From assembly GCA_026315105.1 (NCBI GenBank), contig CM048744.1, positions 976,333,721 through 976,397,720 of the forward strand: 64,000 nt of DNA, given 5' to 3'. The position numbers and the translations under genes are program-made. The notes beneath the pieces were generated by a model. It was not told the origin of the DNA. It made no database searches and was given only the letters and a program-made list of their open reading frames with translations. Shown one piece after another: positions 61,801 to 64,000 of this stretch. Position 1 is the stretch's first letter. Every line of letters starts with the position of its first letter. The DNA is from Locusta migratoria (Eukaryota; Arthropoda; Insecta; Orthoptera; Acrididae).

Positions 61801-62926
61801 CAGTAAGGACATCTCCCTTTAAAACCTCCACTACAAGTAAAGTTACACAGATGAACAATAGTCTGCCACAGAAAATAATATTGTGTTCATCATTTTCACT
61901 ACTTTGCAAATCCTACGGGGAATTTAGCTTCCGTGGCATAATTTCTAGACTAATAGACTTTACACAAAACTGTGCAAAAGCAGTGATTGTTCTTAAAGTA
62001 AAATCAAATAGAATTTAATCTAACATCCTATAATCTGTACAGATTTTCTGGGTGAATAAAGAATAATAAACATATTTAACACATATATGTGTAACTGTCA
62101 GTAGTGTTACTCTTTAGGCTGTGTATTGAAAACTTAAATCTATACAAATGTTAACATCAAAATGTGAAATTACTTTTAGAATTCTCCAGCAAATTTGTTT
62201 CTTATTCGTGGTTGTTTATGAAGGACAGCAATAGTGTATGATTAATAATTAAAAGTGTTTTTTTGTAAGTTTTTGAGAGAGGTTGGATAGTCCACATGAT
62301 ATGCATATTTGCCACATTTTCTTAGTATCAATATTTTCTATAGTTCCACTAAAATATCTTTGGAAATATACTATGTTGCTAACTGAGATTAACTAACAAG
62401 TAATAAGTTGAGACAATGTTACTGAGTTCAATAGTAAAATTCTGGTTCTTGATATACTGCCTAATAGTGAATATAATTCTTAATGGAAATGGGAGTGGAT
62501 GGGTGGGCAAAAGGAAAGCATACCAGGTAAGGGTAGGGGGTTGACTCAGGTAATAAATAGGTGGAAATGTGAGTTGCAACCTTATGGATATGAGTAATCT
62601 GAGCTGTGAATATGACGGAGAGAATAAAGAAGCTGCCTTATTGTATGCTTAAGCTGCAAACAGTTTTTGCAGGACTGAACATTCGCTTTTTCTGCTAGTT
62701 TTTCCTAAGATTTTAAGGAGCTCTATAAAAAATTAGTAACTAACTGAAACCCAGAAAGACATATTATACTAAATATAAAAACAAAATTAATGATACAATC
62801 CTTACCTCCTGTGGCTTCCATAGATTTAACATAATCTTGTGCCAACTGAATGTTTACTGAATTTGCTTCAAAAGTTTTACATTCAGGTCTAAGCCCAACA
62901 GAGTCCTGCTGGTGAGGTGACCATTC
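25410..62926 (-). CDS. inter-alpha-trypsin-inhibitor heavy-chain-like protein with C-terminal CLIP-like domain (ten exons, 5' end outside window)
   Basis: Ten exons join in one frame (1,503 nt, 500 residues plus stop); every junction is GT-AG and phases match throughout. Residues 1 to about 115 are the second half of a vWA domain, with the MIDAS threonine at T42 (GGTNI) and the MIDAS aspartate at D80 (LFLTDG). Residues 106-315 follow ITIH heavy chains closely: FLKRLALQNNGFARKIYE, LQLQSFYQEVSSPVL, GSELVVAGK, LEKLWAYLYVKQLL, YQFVTSVTSLVVVKP. A proline-rich linker and one unassigned exon follow. Then comes a six-cysteine CLIP-like domain (C432, C442, C448, C465, C477, C478) ending in VGVCCP. The vertebrate ITIH C-terminal domain and its DPHF-type end are absent. 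Family knowledge suggests a secreted protein. CLIP domains normally occur in proteases of clotting, melanisation and Toll cascades, so a link to such a cascade is inference. Signal peptide, VIT domain and first MIDAS motif must lie beyond 64,000. Confidence 0.88.
25870..28243 (+). mobile_element. LINE-D: decayed I-type LINE, RT to 3' end
   Basis: Plus-strand fragments follow the order of LINE-C ORF2: KAYDTTWCHHIL (RT motif A, about 25,995), the thumb (RLAIGTFCTSLVRSLLLEAG, about 26,750), degraded RNase H (27.1-27.4 kb), and the Cys-rich tail region (27.6-27.85 kb). Stops and frameshifts are frequent. Simple repeats have grown inside it (G runs near 26,590 and 26,735; CCCT run 26,932-26,987). 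The 3' UTR ends in a hairpin, GGGAC (28,210-28,214) with GTCCC (28,233-28,237), followed by an ATCC-type tail. It lies in the last intron of the ITIH-like gene. Confidence 0.75.
26932..26988. repeat. (CCCT)n microsatellite
   Basis: About thirteen CCCT units lie inside LINE-D. Poly(Ser-Leu-Pro-Pro) frames across it are artefacts. Confidence 0.95.
28252..28291. repeat. (ATCC)n tail repeat of LINE-D
   Basis: About ten CATC/ATCC units directly follow the 3' end of LINE-D and probably grew from its tail. Confidence 0.9.
28292..29015. other. intron sequence, nothing recognised
   Basis: AT-rich, no frame or repeat that I can name. Confidence 0.4.
29017..29640 (-). mobile_element. LINE-E: 5'-truncated I-type LINE 3' end
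   Basis: The minus frame 29342-29626 encodes the C-terminal Cys tail (SPMCRCGVALTVIHLMDC, then NVLATLW) of an ORF2 of the LINE-D subfamily. Below it are a 3' UTR and a terminal hairpin (arms 29,065-29,071 and 29,042-29,048), then a (CAA)n tail at 29,020-29,036. The 5' end is truncated. No clear target duplication was found. Confidence 0.75.
29641..30877. other. AT-rich intron sequence, nothing recognised
   Basis: No open frame, RNA gene or named repeat. Confidence 0.4.
30879..30952. repeat. (GA)n microsatellite
   Basis: About 36 GA units. The Glu-Arg repeat frame over it is an artefact. Confidence 0.97.
31640..33192 (+). mobile_element. LINE-F: I-type LINE ORF2 fragment (pre-RT and RT)
   Basis: Frames 31861-32469, 32364-32678 and 32739-33137 encode in order the linker after the endonuclease (VWTKIRCLYDQQTPVGVPG), the fingers (TAPGPDCVHAQILKHLL; CPISLTNILCKFRE), motif A (FFFDLQKAYDTTW) and motif C in a YADDFCISF context. 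After motif C come FRFSTTKTHVM and FLGLLFGARLTWLPHI. At least three frameshifts are present. It stops near 33,192 in the thumb, so RNase H and 3' UTR are missing. It is a different subfamily from LINE-C. Confidence 0.78.
33215..33840 (+). mobile_element. 3' end of another non-LTR retrotransposon
   Basis: Degraded sequence of a LINE ORF2 C-terminus and 3' UTR. Recognisable words are GATGCAGTTGATCAGCAAATG (20-nt core at about 33,356), the GGGCTGTGAGGTTTATCATTGG segment near 33,481, and an end GTACCCTCTGCCATGCACC near 33,782. I recall this 3' end as widespread in orthopteran DNA. That recollection, not a search, is the basis for the call. Confidence 0.5.
33841..34790. other. intron sequence, nothing recognised
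   Basis: AT-rich. No named element or exon. Confidence 0.4.
34800..35790 (-). mobile_element. decayed Penelope-like element, GIY-YIG end
   Basis: Minus-strand frames near 35,423-35,614 and 35,173-35,388 show GTYQCKTDTINLNIERIYE-like sequence, then TYFNKVLVLKEETNFYKRKI. A FNTDDGYILLASWLP-like end follows. The order resembles the GIY-YIG endonuclease region and C-terminus of PLEs. The catalytic GIY/YIG words are gone. It belongs to a different PLE lineage from the 58.4-61.4 kb element. Confidence 0.45.
36150..36900 (-). pseudogene. Tc1-like transposase relic
   Basis: Read on the minus strand, about 36,700 to 36,330 gives a degraded Tc1 DDE segment: IVSDELPF, then W.TSSLCLAYTQKPEVMIWVA, then SRTHFVVI. 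This is the stretch around the second catalytic Asp and the GVMVWGAIS motif. Stops and frameshifts are frequent. No inverted ends were identified. Confidence 0.6.
37357..37499 (-). CDS. ITIH-like gene exon, first four cysteines of the CLIP-like domain
   Basis: The exon is 143 nt, phase 0 in and 2 out, acceptor TTGTTTCAG and donor GTAATT. It encodes PCTTPNKERATCRPLVEC, then a 16-residue spacer and C465. The C-TP...C-RPL..C opening with a long spacer to the fourth Cys is the CLIP pattern. Confidence 0.85.
37940..38930 (+). pseudogene. Tc1-like transposase relic
   Basis: Plus-strand fragments align with a Tc1 transposase from end to end. There is a helix-turn-helix region (FSCWSVPKCDFQDLN, then GRQDQGHPQVTAARDHHYLSL), a central AGRMVWAGVSIDGSTNL segment near 38,450, and a late segment resembling the LVDNMIEAEGFERM...SPDLNPIEHVW motif near 38,630-38,720. 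Multiple frameshifts and a C run at 38,551 break it. It lies in the 6.5-kb intron of the ITIH-like gene. Confidence 0.65.
39340..40060 (-). pseudogene. Tc1-like transposase relic
   Basis: The minus frame 39376-39690 includes SLPWPSCSPNLSPFENVDDY, the degraded form of the WPARSPDLSPIENVWD motif next to the last catalytic residue of Tc1 transposases. Upstream frames (39441-39869) continue the domain with stops. It is opposite in orientation to the 37.9-38.9 kb relic and not its mirror image, so it is a separate insertion. Confidence 0.65.
40061..41515. other. intron sequence, nothing recognised
   Basis: No exon with both splice sites and no transposon family that I can name. It probably contains old repeats. 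Confidence 0.35.
41521..41640 (+). mobile_element. isolated 5' UTR fragment of an I-type LINE
   Basis: CCAGGGGACCCACAGGTCTT and the following words (TTTTGTGTGG..., GTGCAGCCTTTCTTTCAGAG) track the first ~110 nt of LINE-C and LINE-B in order. The match ends abruptly. Nothing of ORF1 follows. Confidence 0.5.
41645..43550 (+). mobile_element. CR1/Jockey-group LINE, RT to 3' end, decayed
   Basis: Plus-strand ORF2 pieces are seen: CPQYGFRTNMSTTHALYAFL near 41,810, LLDQSKAFDMVDHKLL (motif A, about 41,920), RNGVSQGSILGPVLFLLFIN (motif B), SFLYVDDKNILI (motif C, about 42,235), then FEANRLLINTQKTVSINF. The ORF ends in a YGLNFWGSS thumb region near 42,640 and a 3' UTR with a TTAC/ACTT repeat at 43,530-43,549. 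There is no RNase H, unlike LINE-A to LINE-D. A 33-bp insertion at 41,984-42,016 and several frameshifts interrupt it. Confidence 0.8.
41973..42027 (-). mobile_element. 33-bp 5'-truncated LINE tail with 11-bp target duplication
   Basis: CCAAAAGTATG at 41973-41983 is repeated at 42017-42027. Between them lie 33 bp that read, on the minus strand, TTTAGTCCCCTCAAAAACC and then a CAA-type tail. This equals the last bases of the 3' end seen in LINE-E (AGTCCCCTC then CAA repeats). Confidence 0.75.
43977..44110 (-). CDS. ITIH-like gene exon, unassigned segment before the CLIP-like domain
   Basis: The exon is 134 nt. Acceptor TTTATTTCAG and donor GTATGC are good and the phase (1 in, 0 out) fits both neighbours. 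It encodes LNDITWLDQYLGEDGQLHII then SRNSSEENRTLSIYSIQ, with two N-glycosylation sequons (NSS, NRT). No domain is recognised. Inclusion rests on splice sites and phase. Confidence 0.78.
44176..44194. repeat. short (GA)n run
   Basis: Nine to ten GA units in the intron just upstream of the 43,977-44,110 exon. Confidence 0.9.
44511..44553. repeat. (GT)n microsatellite
   Basis: About 21 GT units, leading into the repeat tail that follows. Confidence 0.95.
44560..44720 (+). repeat. dispersed repeat tail with TTTTCTGATGAAGG...GAAA word
   Basis: The sequence runs TTTTTCTGATGAAGGGCATG, then CCGAAAATTTAATTG, then CATACCTGTCAGCAGCTCAG and TTCTGGTGAGTTGTTATT. Related copies or pieces occur at 49,415-49,470 (inverted), 52,265-52,350 and 53,865-53,965. 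It is a multicopy repeat of unknown class. Confidence 0.6.
44725..45465 (-). mobile_element. non-LTR retrotransposon ORF2 relic, minus strand (endonuclease-RT linker)
   Basis: Minus frames near 44,997-45,272 and just upstream resemble the linker between endonuclease and RT of CR1/Jockey-group LINEs (YYATLRKVMKNPKAFVS..., lysine- and asparagine-rich). It continues beyond the probable LTR, at 45,960-46,210, where a degraded GLSDHDE-type endonuclease end is visible. Confidence 0.45.
45466..45955. mobile_element. probable solo LTR
   Basis: A block starting TGTTGTGGCATCGCC differs in composition from its AT-rich flanks and separates two parts of one minus-strand LINE relic. It holds AATAAAAGTATATGTGAAC near 45,847, a typical polyadenylation context. 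No internal region, matching second LTR or sure duplication was found, so limits and class (Ty3-like from memory) are tentative. Confidence 0.4.
45956..46215 (-). mobile_element. LINE endonuclease relic (continuation of 44,725-45,465)
   Basis: Around 46,150-46,175 the minus strand reads VKNGLSDHDE, the conserved SDH motif at the end of AP endonuclease domains. It is followed at lower coordinates by the tail expected before an RT domain, and lies on the other side of the probable solo LTR. Confidence 0.45.
46290..46450 (-). mobile_element. tRNA-derived SINE
   Basis: On the minus strand, GGTTCAAGTCC (about 46,333-46,343) is a perfect pol III B box. A degraded A box and a tRNA-like anticodon arm (CTGCCTAATGGGCAGG) precede it. 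The sequence does not fold as an intact tRNA, has an acceptor-stem mismatch and runs on into non-tRNA sequence, so a SINE is preferred to a tRNA gene. Confidence 0.6.
46481..47602. mobile_element. TA-flanked MITE with different ends but pogo-MITE interior (copy C)
   Basis: TA flanks at 46479-46480 and 47603-47604. Ends are CGGTATTTGCCGTCATATAA and, complemented, CCATATTTGCCAGCGTATAA, both followed by GACAC. Internal blocks match copies A and B, e.g. GCAAACATCACAAAA near 47,097 and GTGGGTATTTTAGTGCATAT near 47,358. No transposase frame is present. Confidence 0.75.
47687..48947. mobile_element. pogo-type MITE, copy B
   Basis: TA flanks at 47685-47686 and 48948-48949. Left end CAATAGAATCTCGGTTTTTA. 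The complemented right end is CAGTAAAACCTCGTTTTTAC. It is 1,261 bp without a transposase. Its interior is the reverse complement of copy A at 831-1760 with extra internal sequence. Confidence 0.8.
47888..48060. repeat. two-unit tandem repeat inside MITE copy B
   Basis: Two diverged units of about 86 bp, each running CTATTTTAAGC.CCAG to GTAATTTCATTCATTATAAT and then .GAGGA.GC. The second begins near 47,974. Copy A shows only one equivalent region. Confidence 0.7.
48979..49179 (-). other. unassigned 67-codon open frame
   Basis: The frame reads FQNDLVCIHKCIQPQPVISY and onward. It lies in the 7.4-kb intron next to MITE copy B. It has no convincing acceptor, is not needed to keep the ITIH-like frame, and resembles no family that I know. 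It may be a relic of a retroelement. Confidence 0.25.
49500..50255. other. intron sequence, nothing recognised
   Basis: AT-rich, no named element or exon. Confidence 0.4.
50262..50853 (-). mobile_element. truncated Penelope-like element, GIY-YIG 3' portion
   Basis: The sequence matches 58,675-59,290 of the PLE below in order and orientation, including the block that encodes the C-terminal ALQ(H)ILSSRCPPGLN-type end and the GIY-YIG region. A deletion near 50,660 removes part of the GIY-YIG coding region (the bases between GGCATC and GGCTCTGCC). Both ends are truncated. It belongs to the same subfamily as the 58.4-61.4 kb element. Confidence 0.8.
50955..51512. mobile_element. foldback element derived from Penelope-like element ends (51 kb copy)
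   Basis: Left arm 50,963-51,125 and right arm 51,230-51,415 are inverted complements carrying the same blocks as the PLE terminal arms: GGAAGAAAG-type purine run, GTCATTCCAATCCCAGGAGC, GGACTTACCTTA, and AAAGGAAACGTAAACAAG. The centre is a CA/GT-rich spacer. The right side ends CCCACCAGGAAAATCTCTTA, equivalent to the 36-bp tail at the PLE 5' end. No coding sequence. It lies about 20 bp from a splice donor. Confidence 0.75.
51535..51639 (-). CDS. ITIH-like gene exon, proline-rich linker
   Basis: The exon is 105 nt after a 74-nt intron, phase 1 to phase 1. It encodes VAMPPHMPGKRPAPPFTNFL and a run of threonines, a likely flexible linker. The donor GTGAGT is only about 20 nt from the edge of the PLE-derived foldback at 50,950-51,512. 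Confidence 0.87.
51714..51852 (-). CDS. ITIH-like gene exon, FVTSVTSLVVVKP region
   Basis: The exon is 139 nt. It starts YQFVTSVTSLVVVKPSAGRN, the last strongly conserved ITIH block before the variable linker, then a Thr/Asp-rich segment. It leaves in phase 1 with donor GTAAGT. Confidence 0.92.
51853..53330. other. intron sequence, mostly unrecognised
   Basis: Apart from the repeat-tail piece at about 52,265-52,350 and a pyrimidine-rich patch at 53,095-53,225, no element or exon is recognised. Confidence 0.35.
53339..53563. repeat. inverted repeat (foldback) with ~41-bp arms
   Basis: GTCACCTTCCATAACTATGC at 53,339 continues to about 53,380. Its near-complement runs from about 53,521 to 53,563 and ends GCATAGTTATGGAAGGTGAC. 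The loop is about 140 bp with no open frame. Confidence 0.75.
54188..54379 (-). CDS. ITIH-like gene exon, LEKLWAYL region
   Basis: The exon is 192 nt, 64 codons, only 108 nt after the previous exon. GVLEKLWAYLYVKQLLDEAL matches the ITIH motif LEKLWAYLTI.QLL. It is followed by a charged insert and ALDIALK, which leads into the next exon's YQFVT. Confidence 0.93.
54488..54682 (-). CDS. ITIH-like gene exon, GSELVVAGK region
   Basis: The exon is 195 nt, 65 codons. The segment FQSFYKGSELVVAGKIR is the ITIH motif usually read as F..F..GSE.VVAGK. Acceptor TTTTACAG, donor GTAAGT, phase 0. Confidence 0.92.
55050..55490 (+). mobile_element. LINE 3' fragment (CR1/Jockey-like RT C-terminus)
   Basis: The plus strand near 55,072 reads RYGIIF, then HLRVFKVKT and further thumb-like words, comparable in place and order to the YGIIFWGS region of the LINE at 57.9-62.1 kb. 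It ends in lysine-rich LKQVWKNILM. Heavily decayed. Confidence 0.4.
55789..55820. repeat. poly(T) run
   Basis: About 31 Ts. It could be the A tail of a minus-strand retroposon, but no body was identified. Confidence 0.9.
55821..56362. other. intron sequence, nothing recognised
   Basis: AT-rich intron between two vWA-region exons. Confidence 0.4.
56363..56554 (-). CDS. ITIH-like gene exon, end of vWA and following conserved region
   Basis: The exon is 192 nt, exactly 64 codons. It encodes ATIFTLAFGDTASFIFLKRL, then LQNNGFARKIYEAADAALQL, the signature that follows the vWA core in ITIH heavy chains. It ends in YVRST with donor GTGAGT. Confidence 0.93.
56897..57090 (-). CDS. ITIH-like gene exon, vWA MIDAS region
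   Basis: The exon is 194 nt. The acceptor GATACAG completes a Gly codon to give GGTNIYEAL. It contains LPQPMILFLTDGVATIGQ, with MIDAS residues T42 and D80 of the partial protein, and an NAT glycosylation sequon. The donor is GTATGT and the phase 0. Confidence 0.92.
57960..58404 (+). mobile_element. LINE relic, RT portion, left of the PLE insertion
   Basis: The plus strand reads VPQESTLGL (motif B, about 58,092), a degraded ILFLLYIND, and NILLADDIS (motif C context, about 58,170). After that comes INDWFEA.RLIINMSK, typical of CR1/Jockey-group RT. The copy is continued to the right of the PLE at 61,376. Confidence 0.65.
58389..58404. repeat. target-site duplication of the PLE, left copy
   Basis: TAGAACAAAAATTTTA is repeated at 61376-61391. 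Confidence 0.9.
58405..58633. repeat. PLE inverted terminal arm, left
   Basis: The arm carries GTACAGGCTCGTCGAAAGAA, TTTCGCCACCAGTGGTGG, a purine-rich run and GGAGCCATTCCAATCCCAGG, in the reverse complement order of 61,111-61,339. Confidence 0.92.
58794..61241 (-). pseudogene. PLE reverse transcriptase and GIY-YIG endonuclease (one frameshift)
   Basis: The first frame, 61,241 to 59,925, holds a basic N-terminus, then DRSIVILPADKGSTTVVLD, FYLLLKIHKSNHPGHPIVAG (RT motifs) and TIDATSLYTNIPHAQG (motif A). It ends in KGTAMGTRMAP, after which a single-base deletion near 59,965 puts the rest in another frame. The second part, 59,937 to 58,794, has the catalytic YRFIDDIFMIW (motif C, about 59,880), FLDVNLHL, and a Cys-rich linker CNRPRCKTCPMHP. 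The GIY-YIG-type endonuclease follows (VIYQLTCLHCEVFYVGMTS, then R.NGH), closing with PPGLNLR at the TGA/TAA near 58,794. Apart from the frameshift all expected motifs are intact. Confidence 0.87.
61111..61339. repeat. PLE inverted terminal arm, right
   Basis: Reverse complement of 58,405-58,633 with only scattered mismatches. Confidence 0.92.
61376..62070 (+). mobile_element. LINE relic, RT C-terminus and 3' UTR, right of the PLE insertion
   Basis: It resumes the LINE cut at 58,404. The frame 61530-61739 reads LQYGIIFWGSASASSVIFMI, then KKRAIRAIHYAQQ, the thumb-end motif of CR1/Jockey-group ORF2. The 3' end is taken at the AATAAAGAATAATAAA run near 62,060. The first 16 bp are the PLE target duplication. 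Confidence 0.6.
62071..62805. other. intron sequence, nothing recognised
   Basis: AT-rich. No exon or named repeat. Confidence 0.4.
62806..62926 (-). CDS. ITIH-like gene, first exon in window (vWA middle)
   Basis: The exon is 121 nt, entered in phase 0 and left after one base of a Gly codon. The acceptor is ATAAACAG and the donor GTAAGG. It encodes EWSPHQQDSVGL...QDYVKSMEATG, the stretch that precedes the GGTNI motif of ITIH vWA domains. The 5.7-kb intron that follows holds a LINE relic and the PLE at 58.4-61.4 kb. Confidence 0.85.
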
Positions 62927-64000
62927 CTGTTTATAATCAAAAATGTGCAATGAGAACTAGTTTCTCCAGTTTGTCTAGGAATAAGTTAGTACACAATGAG
63001 TAATGCAACGGGAATCTGTATTGCTTCTATGGAGTGTAAAAGAACTAGTTATCAAAAATAAATTACATATTCATTGCTGTTCCACAGTTGTCTCTTATGG
63101 TCTGTCATTGGGCTCTGAAAACAATGTTTAGGCCAGAGCTGTCCAAACTTTTCCTAATGTTAACACCTTTTCACTAATATTAATTGACAGATTCAACTAA
63201 ACCAAATGATACTTTAAAGAAATAAAAATTTCAGTACACACTGAACAAATAGGAGGATTTTATTTATTTTGCAAATTTTAACTAGTTTTATATTCTGTAT
63301 TTACTGGTCTCGTGACACCCTTGATGACATTAATCAATATCTTAGGATGTCGTAATACGCAATTTGGAAAACTTTGGCTTAGGCTATGGTTAAGTTGTGT
63401 TTTCTTCACCCAGTAGTTGAACATTCTAAAGAGCATTAGTAAATATTCTTTCACTACTGCTCTTTGCATAAGGAAACTAATTAGTGTCTTAGAAACCCAA
63501 TAAATAATCTTGTTTGATGCACACAGTTCTATTGTATCAATTTTCTGATGTAATACAGAAGATAATTTAGATAAATGGTTGTTTATTTATGAAAGATTTT
63601 TTGTGCCATTTGCCACAAACAGAATTTTAAAAAATGTGGTTGTTAAAGTATTTCAACTATCAATGTAACTTAGGTTTTTCAACATTCCTGCTCAAATGAA
63701 TCCCTGCTCCATCTTTATGCACCAGTTCAGAAGAGTTTCCCTGTCCTTGGCCAAAACTTAGTCCCACATTCTATTTCTCCAATCCTGCCTAAACCATGGA
63801 ATCCCTCCCAATGGCCTAACCATTAAAATTCCTTTCTTTGGATCTCATCCCTCCTTTCAGAATGACCTTCACCTTTTCAGATTCCACCAATCCTCGTCCC
63901 TCACACACCTAGTACTTCAAAAACACATCTCCATGGCACAGGCATTCAAAAACCACCTCTACTCCCTTCAAAAGATATTGCTAATGTGCAATCCCCAGTA
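62927..64000. other. intron upstream of the first visible exon
   Basis: No further ITIH-like exon is seen. From about 63,690 onwards the sequence is C-rich and looks like a degraded dispersed repeat (TCCAATCCTGCCTAAACC..., CCTCACACACCTAGTAC). The exons encoding the VIT domain and first MIDAS motif must lie further on. Confidence 0.4.

Overview
The window looks like a piece of a large, repeat-rich arthropod nuclear genome, most likely an insect and probably an orthopteran. Coding DNA is sparse. It is split into small exons of about 90-195 nt with clean GT-AG junctions, separated by introns of up to 11.9 kb that are packed with non-LTR retrotransposons, Penelope-like elements (PLEs), Tc1 and pogo DNA transposons, and microsatellites. 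There is no operon, Shine-Dalgarno, phage, CRISPR or tRNA-array signal. The orthopteran guess rests on genome style and on repeat tails that I recall from grasshopper DNA, so it is inference.

One host gene can be reconstructed. On the minus strand, ten exons between 62,926 and 25,410 join in frame (1,503 nt, 500 residues plus stop). They encode the back half of an inter-alpha-trypsin-inhibitor heavy-chain-like (ITIH-like) protein: the second half of the vWA domain, the conserved region after it, a linker, and a six-cysteine CLIP-like domain at the very C-terminus. The first exons (signal peptide, VIT domain, first MIDAS motif) must lie beyond 64,000. The CLIP-like domain is divided between two exons 11.9 kb apart, which makes it easy to miss.

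1-21,010 lies downstream of that gene and is a transposon nest: a pogo-like MITE (831-1760); a decayed Tigger/pogo transposase (1928-2595, minus); an old minus-strand I-type LINE (LINE-A); a younger plus-strand LINE (LINE-B, 3909-9764) inserted into LINE-A with a 7-bp duplication; then an apparently intact LINE (LINE-C, 14577-20483, both ORFs open) inserted into a BEL/Pao pol remnant with a 12-bp duplication. 21,010-25,400 is AT-rich, with a PLE-derived foldback and a CA repeat.

25,410-62,926 is the host gene. Its introns hold decayed LINEs (25.9-28.2, 29.0-29.6, 31.6-33.8, 41.6-43.5, 44.7-46.3, 55.1-55.5, 57.9-62.1 kb), three Tc1-like transposase relics (36-40 kb), a tRNA-derived SINE, a probable solo LTR, two pogo-type MITEs (46.5-48.9 kb), and PLEs. 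The best PLE (58,405-61,375) has 16-bp target duplications, 229-bp inverted terminal arms, and an RT plus GIY-YIG endonuclease frame broken by one frameshift. 62,926-64,000 is intron with no recognised exon.

Items of most interest are the ITIH/CLIP architecture, the PLE-derived foldbacks, a covarying hairpin at the LINE 3' ends, MITEs with the same interior but different ends, and a 33-bp LINE-tail insertion with its own 11-bp target duplication.
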